Origin: Promethearchaeota archaeon Loki_b32 | GTDB lineage: Archaea; Asgardarchaeota; Lokiarchaeia; Sigyniarchaeales; SOKP01 | Reading direction: 5' to 3' | DNA length: 64,000 nt | Assembly: GCA_005223125.1 (NCBI GenBank) | Contig: NJBH01000003.1 | Location: forward strand, 62,001-126,000 | Part shown: one piece after another, positions 51,052 to 60,564 of the stretch | Numbering within the stretch: position 1 is the first letter of the stretch | Layout of the letters: each line of letters opens with the position of its first letter | Made by a program: the position numbers and the translations under genes | The notes under the pieces: generated by a model | Told to the model about the DNA's origin: nothing | Databases searched by the model: none | What the model saw: the letters and a program-made list of their open reading frames with translations, nothing else

Positions 51052-52089
51052 ATGGCTGATGAGTTAACTGCAATCTTAGTCATAATTCTAGTAATTATGG
51101 CTATTGGCCTTGCTTTTAGTATTGGGGCGAATGACGAAACACTTGCATCCTTAGTTGGTGCGGGGGTTCTAAAATTTAAAATAGCACTCATAGTGGGTGG
51201 TATCGCCATAGGTTCTGGCATGATTCTTTTCAGCGGTGGCTTTGTTCCAGAAACAATAGGAAAAAGTATTTTAGGTGAAGGTTTAGAAGCAAAATATACT
51301 AATTATATGCTATTAGCTGTATTGATAAGTAGTATTCTATGGTTAGTAATAGGCAGTTTTGCTGGAATTCCTTTAAGTAGTACTCACTCATTAATTGGAA
51401 GCATTGTTGGAGTAGTTATAGTCTATACTATCTTTCAAGGAGGGATGGATCTTAGCACTGCATTTAATTATGAGAAGTTAAGGGATGTTGTTTTAAGTTG
51501 GTTTATATCTCCCATAACCGGTTTATTAATAACATATATTCTTTTTAAAATAAGTGCTAAATTTTTATTATCTCGGCTAAAAGGTTTAAATCAGATAGAA
51601 AAATCTGAAAAAACATTTAAATGGTTATTGTTTATTGCTGTTATATTTGCGGAAATTTGGGTAGGAGCAAATTCAGGAGAAGCTTTAGGTATCCTTCTAG
51701 GACTTAGGGAAAATAGTTCTATAACAAATGGTCAATATATTACATTTGCAATTTTCTGTGGAATATTTTCCTTTGTTGGTATTTACTTTGCAGCACGTTA
51801 TGTAATCAGAAATCTTGCATCGCATATGATAAATACACGTCCAAGTGAAGGTTTTATTATTCAGATGAGTTCTGCAATTATTTTAATGATTGCTACGTTA
51901 TTAGCTCTTCCAATTTCACATAGCCACGTAATTGTATTTTGTATTATCGGGATGAGTATTGCACAAAAAAAAGAAATAGATCTTAAAGGATTAGGTAAGA
52001 TGGGATTGTATTGGGTATTAACATTTCCAATAGCGGCACTGTTAGCAGGTTCTATCTATTTAGGATTAAGTTCATTTGGGTTTTTGTAA
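51052..52089 (+). CDS. PiT-family inorganic phosphate transporter
   Basis: 345 residues and ten or so transmembrane helices. The two PiT signatures are GANDETLASLVGAGV near residue 23 (GANDxANAxGT type, changed) and GSFAGIPLSSTHSLIGSIVG near 100-120 (P-x-S-x-T-H). GANSGEALGIL and a second ALPISHSHVIV repeat the pattern in the C-terminal half. It should move phosphate with a cation. It is flanked by PhoU-like and DUF47 genes, forming a phosphate operon. The ATG at 51052 is clear. Confidence 0.88.
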   Translation: MADELTAILVIILVIMAIGLAFSIGANDETLASLVGAGVLKFKIALIVGGIAIGSGMILFSGGFVPETIGKSILGEGLEAKYTNYMLLAVLISSILWLVIGSFAGIPLSSTHSLIGSIVGVVIVYTIFQGGMDLSTAFNYEKLRDVVLSWFISPITGLLITYILFKISAKFLLSRLKGLNQIEKSEKTFKWLLFIAVIFAEIWVGANSGEALGILLGLRENSSITNGQYITFAIFCGIFSFVGIYFAARYVIRNLASHMINTRPSEGFIIQMSSAIILMIATLLALPISHSHVIVFCIIGMSIAQKKEIDLKGLGKMGLYWVLTFPIAALLAGSIYLGLSSFGFL

Positions 52090-52162
52090 AAAATTTTTAA
52101 TAATAGTAAAAAATATATTGTTATGTTGTTTAGATAGAGTTTAATGAAGATAATAGAAGGAG

Positions 52163-52855
52163 ATGTTCAAAATAGGTTCATTAATTGAATATTTGAAACG
52201 AGAAACTGCTCTGAATGCTTTAGAAAAAACTATAAAGCATGCCCAGAAAGTGCAAGAGTGTGTTAAGGAGTTAGAAAAAGGATTTGTAATGCTTTTAAAA
52301 GAAAAAGATCTTGAAAAAACGCATGATATATTTCATAATGTTGATTTATTAGAAGGAGAGGCCGATGACTTAAGAAGAGGGCTTCAAAGAGATATTTCAA
52401 AAGGAGAATTAGATCCAAATGTTAGACAAAATTTGTCACATTTAATTAAAAGAATAGATGATGTCGCTAATTGTTGTAATGGAGTTGCACGTAGAATAGC
52501 CACTGTACCAATAAAATTTTGGGATCAGTGTAGTGAAGAGACAATAGGTTTAATTATTGATATTATGAAAATTACAGTTGATTGCGCGGGATTTTTAGAT
52601 AAAATAGTAATTGATTTAGTAGAAGAGAGGAAAGAGGTTAAAGAGATTGCAAGTCAGATAAATCAACATGAACATAAAGTCGATCTTTTGAATATTAAGT
52701 TAAGAAAAAGCCTTCAAGAAACGAAATACGATGTGAATTTTTTCACAATTTTTACAGTAGGTAATATTTTTGATATTCTTGAAGCAATTTCAGATTCAAT
52801 TGAAGGAGTTGCAGATTATATAATGGTGTTATTAACAGGTGTTGAAGGTATTTAA
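52163..52855 (+). CDS. DUF47 PhoU-family accessory protein
   Basis: 230 residues with the DUF47 helical-bundle pattern: the E-x-x-x-D motifs VDLLEGEADDLRRGL, IKRIDDVANCCNGVARRI and the C-terminal IFDILEAISDSIEGVADYIM. DUF47 proteins are usually encoded next to PiT transporters, as here (73 bp away), and regulate or assist them. The AAGGAG ribosome site is just ahead of the ATG. Assigned with good confidence by motif and context. Confidence 0.85.
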   Translation: MFKIGSLIEYLKRETALNALEKTIKHAQKVQECVKELEKGFVMLLKEKDLEKTHDIFHNVDLLEGEADDLRRGLQRDISKGELDPNVRQNLSHLIKRIDDVANCCNGVARRIATVPIKFWDQCSEETIGLIIDIMKITVDCAGFLDKIVIDLVEERKEVKEIASQINQHEHKVDLLNIKLRKSLQETKYDVNFFTIFTVGNIFDILEAISDSIEGVADYIMVLLTGVEGI

Positions 52856-52885
52856 ATAAAAAATTAACATTAGAAAGCTAACTGT

Positions 52886-53149
52886 TTAATCTAATTCTAA
52901 ATAAAAATATTCTATCCCATTCGAAATAATAGATATTATTTTTTTTGCCTTAATTAAATCTCTTAAAATATTATTGATAAAAAATTTTCCTCCTAAGTTA
53001 ACACCAGATTGTTTTTCTTTAATAAGGTTAAACTCAATCTCATTAAATGTTAAAGCTATTCCTTTATTATCAAGCAAAAGTTTAAGGATTATATCTTCAA
53101 TTAATTGAGAATTTTCATGTTTTAATAATTCTGTTATAGATCTTGGCAT
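52886..53149 (-). CDS. Small winged-helix-like protein
   Basis: 87 residues: SITELLKHENSQLIEDIILK, NKGIALTFNEIEFNLI and LRDLIKAKKIISIISNGIEY. The helix-turn-helix then beta-hairpin order resembles a small winged helix (IxxILxxxKG-type), so a DNA-binding role is possible. There is no specific family. It is a minus-strand gene inside the phosphate region, convergent with the DUF47 gene. Confidence 0.45.
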   Translation of the reverse strand: MPRSITELLKHENSQLIEDIILKLLLDNKGIALTFNEIEFNLIKEKQSGVNLGGKFFINNILRDLIKAKKIISIISNGIEYFYLELD

Positions 53150-53178
53150 TTTTCAGTTAACACTAATTTGTGGATTAT

Positions 53179-53799
53179 CTAAGGATTTATTAATTTGTAT
53201 TTTTGTTTTTTTAAATTTTCTTTCAAAAGAATTATAGATTCTTGTCTTGCTTTCAAAATTGATCTTTCAGCAATTCCTTCCATTTCTTTTGATGGTAAGA
53301 CTTTTTCTTTTAGTATTTTTTTAAACAGTAAATACTCATCCTTTCTACTGATAAATGGATTTACTTTCTCCTCATGAATGAATTCCTCGATTGACGTATT
53401 TTTTCCATTACAATTCCCTTCTGATAAATCAAATCGGAATTTTTTATATACTAAAAAGCAGTGTACCATTGGTACATAGGGTAATTTATATTTTTTTAAA
53501 ATTTCATTTGTACCATTTGAGATTTCTTCTGTAAATTTATAAACACCTACATACTTGTATAACGGAATATTTAATTCTTCTGCTAACCCAGTGATTACAG
53601 CATGTTTGGTAGTACAAGTACCTTTATTCTCCTTAAATAAAACCATCTTATCATCATAATCGCTGTTATATCCATATTCAATATTATGCACATACTCACA
53701 AGCTTCTCTGAATGATGTAATTCCTAGTTCTAAAAATTTTTTTGATATTTCTCCTTTATCTTCAATTTCCACATCTGGTATTTTATTATATGAATCCAT
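53179..53799 (-). CDS. Transglutaminase-like protein
   Basis: 206 residues. The Cys-His-Asp triad of the transglutaminase/papain-like fold is visible: C62 in KGTCTTKHAVI, H113 in MVHCFLVYKK and D124 in FRFDLSEG. Spacing fits this superfamily, whose archaeal members are often cysteine peptidases or amidases. No signal peptide or membrane segment is seen. It is probably a cytosolic enzyme with unknown substrate, 29 bp upstream of and co-directional with the winged-helix gene. Confidence 0.75.
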   Translation of the reverse strand: MDSYNKIPDVEIEDKGEISKKFLELGITSFREACEYVHNIEYGYNSDYDDKMVLFKENKGTCTTKHAVITGLAEELNIPLYKYVGVYKFTEEISNGTNEILKKYKLPYVPMVHCFLVYKKFRFDLSEGNCNGKNTSIEEFIHEEKVNPFISRKDEYLLFKKILKEKVLPSKEMEGIAERSILKARQESIILLKENLKKQKYKLINP

Positions 53800-53992
53800 T
53801 AAAATCTTCTTAGGTTTTTCAGTTTTATATTAATGATACACGATTTCATAGTTTAAAAAAGTAATTTTTAAAATTTATTAGAAAAGAATTGTTTTGCTTT
53901 TTCTAAAAGAGTAATTTTTTAAGTAGAATTTATTTTCTAAAAGATATTTTTTGATTGAAATTTGTTATATTTTTTTGAGTTATATCCATTAT

Positions 53993-54156
53993 ATTATCTA
54001 TATAGATAATCTAGGTCGTTCTTTACTCTTTGGGAGTGTTTTTGGTGAATGAATTATATTAACTATATAGACTATATAGAAATTATTTTAAATAGATCAA
54101 TTATTTGATCTATATAACTATATTATGTTATTATTAATGATTAATCTTCTATATAG
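53993..54156. promoter_or_regulatory. Palindrome-rich control region of the AbrB-PhoU gene
   Basis: The region holds a perfect 18-bp palindrome ATTATCTATATAGATAAT (53993-54010), two CTATATAG words 9 bp apart (54063 and 54072), an inverted repeat AGATCAA/TTGATCT with a 4-nt loop (about 54093-54110) and a further CTATATAG at 54149, 31 bp before the GTG at 54178. The 380-bp gap otherwise holds no gene. Confidence 0.55.
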
Positions 54157-54186
54157 AGATATTATTTTAGAGTTTAAGTGATAATT

Positions 54187-55191
54187 ATGGTTTTAAATAT
54201 TGAAACTAGAAAAGTTCAAAAAACTGGGGGGAGCTCCTACATCATTTCTTTACCCAGAGCTTGGATTGAAAAGCATAAAATTAAACCTAAGGATACATTA
54301 GGAATCCTTAGTCAACCAGATGGGAATCTGTTAATATCACCAAACATTAATTCGGAAGATTACATCAAAAGTAAGGATTTTGATGTAGATAATATATCGG
54401 ATTCTAATTATTTATTCCGGATCTTAATAGGAATGTATATTATGGGATATACAGTTATAACAATTAAATCCAGTAAGAAATTCGAACCTTTTATAAGAGA
54501 TACAATTACAAATTTTACTAAAATAGCAATAGGCCCTGAAATAATAGAAGAATCCAATAATATCATAAAAATTAAGGATTTACTTAATCCTAAGGAAATG
54601 CCATTTGAAAAAACAATAAGGAGAATGTATATTTTAGCTCAAGACATGCATGAAAATGCTATTAAAGCTTTAAATTCTGGCGATAAAACTTTAGTTGAAG
54701 AGGTTATAAAGAGAGATGATGAGGTTGACCGATTACATTGGTTAATTGGAAGACAATCTCATATAGTCTTAAGAGATATTATATTATGCCAAAAGATGGG
54801 GATTACACTAGAAGATACAAGCCATTTTCAATCAATTAGTAGGTTCTTAGAGCGAATTGCAGACCATTCTGTTAAAATCGCAAAAAACGTATTATTAATT
54901 GATTTCCAGAAAATAGACAAAAAGATATTGACTGATTTATCAAAGGCAAGTATTTTTGCTTTAAAAATGCTTGATATTAGTTTAGATGCGTGGCTTAATA
55001 AAAGCATCAATTTAGCAAATGAAAATATTAATTCTGTCAAGGAATTAATAGATACATGTGAAAACATTTATTTCAAATTAGATAAGATTGCTGAATTCTC
55101 AGTTCCTATAGGTTATGTAATTGAAAGCATAAGACGAACTGGAGAATATTCTGTTGACATATCTGAAGTAATAATTAATAAATTAATTTAA
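54187..55191 (+). CDS. AbrB-PhoU phosphate regulator
   Basis: Residues 1-50 form a SpoVT/AbrB-type swapped-hairpin DNA-binding domain (VQKTGGSSYIISLPRAWIEK, then LGILSQPDGNLLISP). From about 80 onward are two PhoU helical bundles with MHENAIKALNSGD, RDDEVDRLHWLIGRQ and SISRFLERIADHSVKIAK. This fusion is typical of archaeal phosphate regulators. The ATG at 54187 is three codons after the GTG at 54178. The many CTATATAG sites upstream and at the phosphate operon suggest that it binds them and represses itself; inferred. Confidence 0.85.
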   Translation: MVLNIETRKVQKTGGSSYIISLPRAWIEKHKIKPKDTLGILSQPDGNLLISPNINSEDYIKSKDFDVDNISDSNYLFRILIGMYIMGYTVITIKSSKKFEPFIRDTITNFTKIAIGPEIIEESNNIIKIKDLLNPKEMPFEKTIRRMYILAQDMHENAIKALNSGDKTLVEEVIKRDDEVDRLHWLIGRQSHIVLRDIILCQKMGITLEDTSHFQSISRFLERIADHSVKIAKNVLLIDFQKIDKKILTDLSKASIFALKMLDISLDAWLNKSINLANENINSVKELIDTCENIYFKLDKIAEFSVPIGYVIESIRRTGEYSVDISEVIINKLI

Positions 55192-55282
55192 AATATTTTT
55201 CGACGCTTTCAAATGCGAAGAATGATTAATTTCATCTGAACTCATTAAATATCACATAAAAATCTATTTTTGTCAAAATTTT

Positions 55283-56161
55283 TTATTTTTCCCATTTAAT
55301 TAAGGAAATAATTAAATTTTCTCGTGAGAGGTCACCTTGAGTTAGTTGTTCTATGATACTTTCTTTCCCAAATAAGTTTCTAATTAATTTTCTTATAAGT
55401 TTTTTTCCAGAATATCCCTCCTTTTGCAGTTCTCCATGATATTCATGAGCTTGTATGCGTAAATTCTCAATTTCTTCCATTTTTACTTTTATAAATTCTC
55501 TTCCCTGCAAAACACCATTCCCAGCAGAAAAAATTAATAAATTGTCCATTCCCTCAGTAAAATCGTACAGTTTCGAAAGAGATTGACATATCAGTGATAT
55601 ATCTTCTTGAATATCACTGTTCTTGCCAAAGATCATTTTGTATTTTGGCTGTACAGCATCAGCTACAAAAGCCCATTGCTGATCTTTTTCAATTAAAGCA
55701 TTTAATTCTGGAGCATGTCCACTCATAGGAAATAATTCAAAGTTATACTTTTTAGATTTAGTTATTATTGGTTTATCAATAATCTCAGCATTAACAGGCA
55801 ATAATTTTAAGCCCCAAGCCACTTGACGATATTCAGGATAAATATTACCCCTTTTTAAAAGATTTAATGCTTTATCACTAGTATAGATAGGTATACCAAA
55901 TTCAGTATTTAACATATGAGCCCCCCCAGCATGATCCTCATGAGTATGGGTTATAAAACATTTATCAATCATTTGGCTAGGATTGAGGGAATTAACAAAT
56001 TCTTTAAGATCATTTTCTCCTGCAGGGGCCCCAGAATCAATAAGAAGCCCATCAATTAAATAACAAGATGTCCAATAGGGATATGGCATCAGAGGATTAT
56101 CTGACGACCACTCCCATTCCAGAATTTGATTATTACAATGATAAGTTTTACGAACAACCAT
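55283..56161 (-). CDS. Metallo-beta-lactamase-fold hydrolase
   Basis: 292 residues with the MBL motif HTHEDHAGGAHML, preceded by the strand LLIDSGAPAG and followed by LFPMSGHAPE (His) and FVADAV (Asp). All zinc ligands expected for this fold are visible. The C-terminal helices resemble those of glyoxalase II-like or lactonase-like proteins. Substrate unknown. It is just downstream of the ferredoxin-like gene on the same strand, 49 bp away. Confidence 0.82.
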   Translation of the reverse strand: MVVRKTYHCNNQILEWEWSSDNPLMPYPYWTSCYLIDGLLIDSGAPAGENDLKEFVNSLNPSQMIDKCFITHTHEDHAGGAHMLNTEFGIPIYTSDKALNLLKRGNIYPEYRQVAWGLKLLPVNAEIIDKPIITKSKKYNFELFPMSGHAPELNALIEKDQQWAFVADAVQPKYKMIFGKNSDIQEDISLICQSLSKLYDFTEGMDNLLIFSAGNGVLQGREFIKVKMEEIENLRIQAHEYHGELQKEGYSGKKLIRKLIRNLFGKESIIEQLTQGDLSRENLIISLIKWEK

Positions 56162-56210
56162 AAATTGAATCTCAAATGATAAAATGAAACTTTAAAAAAT
56201 ATAATTTATT

Positions 56211-57314
56211 CTATCCTATTTCAATTTTTTTTGGGGGAATAAAAACATCTCTTAGACCGGATCTTTTCAGATGAATTGCATCTTCAGGACAATGATGAGC
56301 ACAAACACCGCACCCTATACATCTTTCCTCCTCTACCACTGCTAAACCATCTTCTAAATCGATTGCGTGCATTGGACATTTTTCCACACAAGTTCCGCAC
56401 CCGATACAATTATCATCGTCTACTTCAGCTAAATAGTTCGAAATTGTATGAAATGGCATTGCTCCTTTATCAAAAAGTTGAAATACACCACAACAACAAT
56501 TACAACAGTTACAAATCGCCTCAAAATCCCTTTCTGGGTCTTGGTGTATATGAAATGCTTTATGTACTAAGCCTGCATCTTCTGCTTCTCTTAATACTTT
56601 TAAAGCTTCATCTTTAGTTATAGAGTTAGCAAAATCTTTTTCAATACAAAATTTAGCGGTCTTACCAAAAAGAAAACAATTTGTTCTTGGAGCGTCTATT
56701 TCACAAGGTTCAGCAATTAGGTCTTTCTCATGGCGGCAATAGCATAGAGCTACAGCAATATCATCGTATTTATCAATAATCTTTTTCACATCTTCTCTGG
56801 ATAAAATAACCTCTGATCCAGAATTTACTTCTTTTTCTACTGGTACCACTCGATCAACGGGAGGAAAATTTTTAAATTGAGGTATTAAATTATCATAATT
56901 TTTCGATGTAAGCAGCCCCATTTCTCTGAATATAGTATCGAATAATCGAGCAAGTTTTTTTTCTCGTTCACCCTCCCCTGGACGCATTAATTGAAACTCA
57001 AACATTCCCGGAAATGGTGGTTGTAATCGATATACAGTAATCCCTGTTGACATGCTTTGTGTACCCACAATTACTCCTTTATATTGTAGTTTATCCAACA
57101 TTTTCATTAAAGAATCATCATCTAAATCAGATTTCTTTTTAATTTCATCAAGATTCATGTTTGGTTTTCGATTATATACTCTGATTATAAATTTAGCTTG
57201 CTCTACTGTGACTACATTTTGTAATAACTCAATTAAAGTATTGGTTACAGGAAATGGCATCTTTCCTGCTTTAATAATTACACGTGAAAGTTTATACCAG
57301 ATTTTATCATTCAT
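56211..57314 (-). CDS. 4Fe-4S ferredoxin-like protein with winged-helix N-terminus
   Basis: 367 residues. The N-terminal part (KPNMNLDEIKKKSDLDDDSL, then MLDKLQYKGVIV) is a winged-helix DNA- or protein-binding domain. A cysteine-rich middle (ALCYCRH, CNCCNCCCGVF) may hold further clusters, and the C-terminus has two classical clusters CIGCGTCVEKCP and CIGCGVCAHHCP. Asgard and methanogen genomes carry similar proteins as electron-transfer or redox-sensing partners. The role is not known; the winged helix suggests redox-linked regulation. Confidence 0.75.
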   Translation of the reverse strand: MNDKIWYKLSRVIIKAGKMPFPVTNTLIELLQNVVTVEQAKFIIRVYNRKPNMNLDEIKKKSDLDDDSLMKMLDKLQYKGVIVGTQSMSTGITVYRLQPPFPGMFEFQLMRPGEGEREKKLARLFDTIFREMGLLTSKNYDNLIPQFKNFPPVDRVVPVEKEVNSGSEVILSREDVKKIIDKYDDIAVALCYCRHEKDLIAEPCEIDAPRTNCFLFGKTAKFCIEKDFANSITKDEALKVLREAEDAGLVHKAFHIHQDPERDFEAICNCCNCCCGVFQLFDKGAMPFHTISNYLAEVDDDNCIGCGTCVEKCPMHAIDLEDGLAVVEEERCIGCGVCAHHCPEDAIHLKRSGLRDVFIPPKKIEIG

Positions 57315-57532
57315 TTTTGAGATATCCCCATTTAAAATCTTTTATATTGTTATAATTGATTAAAAATTTAATGATTTAATTACATTATTAGAATATTTGA
57401 TAAAGAGAACTCGGTAGAACAACCTAAAATCACAGTAAAAATCCATTAAATCTTAACACTCTCGTAATTTATTAGTTTAATGTTCTTAAACCACAATAAA
57501 ATAAGAACAAGGGTTTGAGGAGAGATAAATTT

Positions 57533-57706
57533 ATGTTGAGTCAAGTCCAAGACAGAATAAATAGATTAGAACTCTCAGTAAATCTTTTAGAAGACCATTT
57601 GCAAAAATATGGAAATCAATTACAACCACGCCCTCTTAAATTTATACAAAGTCAAATTGTTTACTTTAAACGTGAAATCCGAATAAGGAGAGATTATCCC
57701 ACATAA
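57533..57706 (+). CDS. Small coiled-coil protein
   Basis: 57 residues, mostly one helix with heptads (RINRLELSVNLLEDHLQKYG) and a basic C-terminus (KREIRIRRDY). GAGGAG at 57517-57522 lies 10 nt before the ATG at 57533, which I take rather than the TTG at 57515. It has no recognised family. It is a short monocistronic unit divergent from the ferredoxin-like gene. Confidence 0.45.
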   Translation: MLSQVQDRINRLELSVNLLEDHLQKYGNQLQPRPLKFIQSQIVYFKREIRIRRDYPT

Positions 57707-57898
57707 AAAATAAAATGTTTTTTTCTATTTTAATTAAGTTTTGATATAAATTCTTAAAGCAATTTTTTAGATAGACTAAGTTAATTTTTTTTTTTTTGAA
57801 GAATTTTTCACTCGATTTAAAAATATTAAGTATAAAAATAATAGTAACCACTAAACCTTTATTCACTAAAAAACTATATCCTTGTTTTGATTAGGCTT

Positions 57899-59197
57899 AT
57901 GGAAAAAAGTGCAGTAGAATTAAAAAAGACTTATATTGGAATATTTTCATTAAATTATTTTACTCAGGGAATTACTCAGTCGTTCTTCACTACAATTATT
58001 CCAATCTATTTATTACAATTAATGTCGGGTTTAGATACTGGTGAGGTTTCATCAGTGATGTCGATGGTTCTTCTTCCTTTTGGCGTGAAATTCATTTATG
58101 GGATACTTTCAGACAAATATGGTTTAAAAAAATGGGGAAGGAGAAAGCCATGGATAATCTTCCCCTCGATTATATCGGGTTTAATCTGGATACTGGTTCC
58201 TTTTTTATTAACACCCGATAATGCCATGTTAATGATAACACTTCTTGGAATTTTGATTGTCATTGGTGTGGCAATGGGAGATACAGCAATTGATGGACTT
58301 ATTCTCGATCTATGTCCTAAAGAAAGACTAGGACGTGTTCAAGGGATATGTTGGGGATTTAGATCTGTTGGGATAATTGCGGGGGGACCTTTAATTGTAA
58401 TGCTTTTTTTAGGTTTTAGAGGTGTGGTGGAATTTTCTTTTATAGTTCTTGGAATTGCGATGATTATATTTCCATTTTTAGTGTTAATCGTTAAAGAGGT
58501 TGAAAAGCCTTTAGAGATAAATGCACTCGAAAATCTTAAAATAATATTTGGTAAGCTTAAAAATTGGAAAGTATTTGTATTTTCATTATTTAACGCAGTT
58601 TGTGATGGTGTAATATTTGTAATTTTACCTCTTTTTGTACTTATTCAATGGGGTTTAGTTGGAGCTACGGGCTCTGAAATAGATCTTATTGGAAATGCTG
58701 ATTTATATGCTCCAAACGCTCTTGTTGCTTTCGTTGTTGGTTTAGGAGTTATTGCTGGAGCTTTAATTGGAGGAAGGATTGCAGATCTACAATCTCGAAA
58801 ACGTAGTGTCTATTTTTCTTTATTTATAACAACAGGTTCTTTTTTACTTTTTGTAATTCCCGTACCATGGTATATTTTAATGATATTTGCATTCTTTATA
58901 GGAGGCTCCGCGGGTTGGAGAAATTCAGCCTTTTCAGCAGTAATAGGGCAAGAATCACAACAATATCCTGAAATGGACAGTACGTATTATGCAACTTGCA
59001 ATTCATTTGTCAACCTAGGGGGTACTATAGGATTACAACTGACCAGTATTTTATTTATATGCTTCGCCGGACTCCCTGTATTTGGAATATATGCACTTAT
59101 CTTTTTAATAATGGCAATTCTAATAAATTTAGATTTCCTCCCCTTTTTCACATTAGATCCTAAAGAATACGAAATAAATAGAGAAATAAATGAATAA
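57899..59197 (+). CDS. MFS transporter
   Basis: 432 residues with 12 hydrophobic segments. The N-terminal half has the MFS motif A as GILSDKYGLKKWGRRKPWI and the second half GGRIADLQSRKR, its repeat. DTAIDGLILDLCPKERLGRV then GICWGFRSVG fits the GPH/AmpG-like branch. The substrate may be a sugar or peptide; no periplasmic-binding partner is near. ATG 57899 is preferred over the TTG at 57887. The next genes are an aminotransferase and a GH4 glycosidase, so sugar uptake is a possibility. Confidence 0.85.
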   Translation: MEKSAVELKKTYIGIFSLNYFTQGITQSFFTTIIPIYLLQLMSGLDTGEVSSVMSMVLLPFGVKFIYGILSDKYGLKKWGRRKPWIIFPSIISGLIWILVPFLLTPDNAMLMITLLGILIVIGVAMGDTAIDGLILDLCPKERLGRVQGICWGFRSVGIIAGGPLIVMLFLGFRGVVEFSFIVLGIAMIIFPFLVLIVKEVEKPLEINALENLKIIFGKLKNWKVFVFSLFNAVCDGVIFVILPLFVLIQWGLVGATGSEIDLIGNADLYAPNALVAFVVGLGVIAGALIGGRIADLQSRKRSVYFSLFITTGSFLLFVIPVPWYILMIFAFFIGGSAGWRNSAFSAVIGQESQQYPEMDSTYYATCNSFVNLGGTIGLQLTSILFICFAGLPVFGIYALIFLIMAILINLDFLPFFTLDPKEYEINREINE

Positions 59198-59335
59198 AAA
59201 CTCTTAATTTTTTTATTAATTTTATTTATTCTGTTATTAATGTAAATGGCTACACTTTTTCGAAAAATTTTTATCGTTTAATAATGATTGATTTCACATA
59301 GTCCTAATCCTTAATTTGAAATAAAGGTGTTTTAA

Positions 59336-60517
59336 ATTAAATTACAATATTCTGAGAGGGTTAAGAGTCTTCCAACATATATTTTTGTAGAGATAGAACA
59401 ATTATTATCAGAAAAAAGAAAGAAAGGTATTGATTTAATTCCACTAGGGATTGGAGATCCTGATTTACCTACTCCTGATGTAATCATTGACGAATTAATA
59501 AAGCAAGTTAAAATTCCTGAGAATCATAATTACCCTTCGAGTATGGGAGAAGATGATTTTAGAGAAGCAATTGCTAGATGGTATAAAGTTAGATTTAACA
59601 TGGATTTTGATCCCAATGAGGAGATTTCAAACGTAATTGGAGGAAAAGAAGGTGTAGCTAACATTGCAAGAGCATTTATTAATCCTGGAGATATAGTATT
59701 ATGTCCTAATCCCGGATATCCTGTTTATGAAAATGGAGCAACAAAATTGAGTGATGCAAAACCTTATTCAATGCCACTGTTGAAAGAAAACAATTTTTTG
59801 GCAGACTTAGATTCAATTGATAGAGAAATTCTTAAAAAAGCTAAACTAATGTATTTAAATTATCCAAATAACCCTACTGGTGCAATAGCACCGAAAGAAT
59901 TTTTAAAAAAAGCTGTTGATTATGCTGATGATTATAATTTTTACATCATTTATGATAATCCTTATTCAGAGTTTACATTTGATGATTATATAGCACCTTC
60001 GATATTGCAGATAGATCCAAACCATGTTGAGATTAATAGTGCATCTAAAATGTTCAATATGACTGGATTTCGGTGTGGCTGGACTGTTGGAAACAAAGAT
60101 ATTATAGAAGGGTTAAGAAAGATTAAGTCTCAAATTGATTCGGGGTGTCCTAAATTTATACAAAGAGCTGTAATCAAAGGACTAAATGAATACAAATCTG
60201 AAAAAAAGCCAGAAATAATTGAAAGAACGATTAAGACCTATCAACGGTGCAGAGATATTCTCATTAAAGGATTAAATGATATAGGTTGGACAACAGACAA
60301 ACCTCAAGCAACTTTTTATATATGGACTCAAATCCCTAAAAAATATAGAGATATTAGTTGTATGGATTTTGTAAAAAAATTAATTGAGATTGGAGTAGTT
60401 ATTACGCCTGGAATAGGATTTGGTCAGTATGGAGAGGGATTTGTAAGGTTTGCTTTAACACAACCAGAAGAACGAATTCTTGAAGCAATAGAAAGAATTA
60501 GTACCTTAATAAATTAA
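59336..60517 (+). CDS. LL-diaminopimelate aminotransferase-like enzyme
   Basis: PLP aminotransferase of fold type I. The N-terminus SERVKSLPTYIFVEIEQLLS then IPLGIGDPDLPTPD is complete; NYPSSMGEDDFREAIA, YPNNPTGA, IIYDNPYSEF and SASKMFNMTGFRCGW (PLP lysine in SASK) follow as in DapL. The frame is open upstream only to a TAA at 59333; AGGTG at 59325 lies 6 nt before the ATT at 59336, the first codon after that stop. The first ATG (59543) would remove the conserved N-terminal 69 residues. I therefore call an ATT start, giving 393 residues. Confidence 0.88.
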   Translation: MKLQYSERVKSLPTYIFVEIEQLLSEKRKKGIDLIPLGIGDPDLPTPDVIIDELIKQVKIPENHNYPSSMGEDDFREAIARWYKVRFNMDFDPNEEISNVIGGKEGVANIARAFINPGDIVLCPNPGYPVYENGATKLSDAKPYSMPLLKENNFLADLDSIDREILKKAKLMYLNYPNNPTGAIAPKEFLKKAVDYADDYNFYIIYDNPYSEFTFDDYIAPSILQIDPNHVEINSASKMFNMTGFRCGWTVGNKDIIEGLRKIKSQIDSGCPKFIQRAVIKGLNEYKSEKKPEIIERTIKTYQRCRDILIKGLNDIGWTTDKPQATFYIWTQIPKKYRDISCMDFVKKLIEIGVVITPGIGFGQYGEGFVRFALTQPEERILEAIERISTLIN

Positions 60518-60564
60518 AAAAAATTAAAAAAAAGTGATTACAATTTACAAGATTCTTAGTTTTT

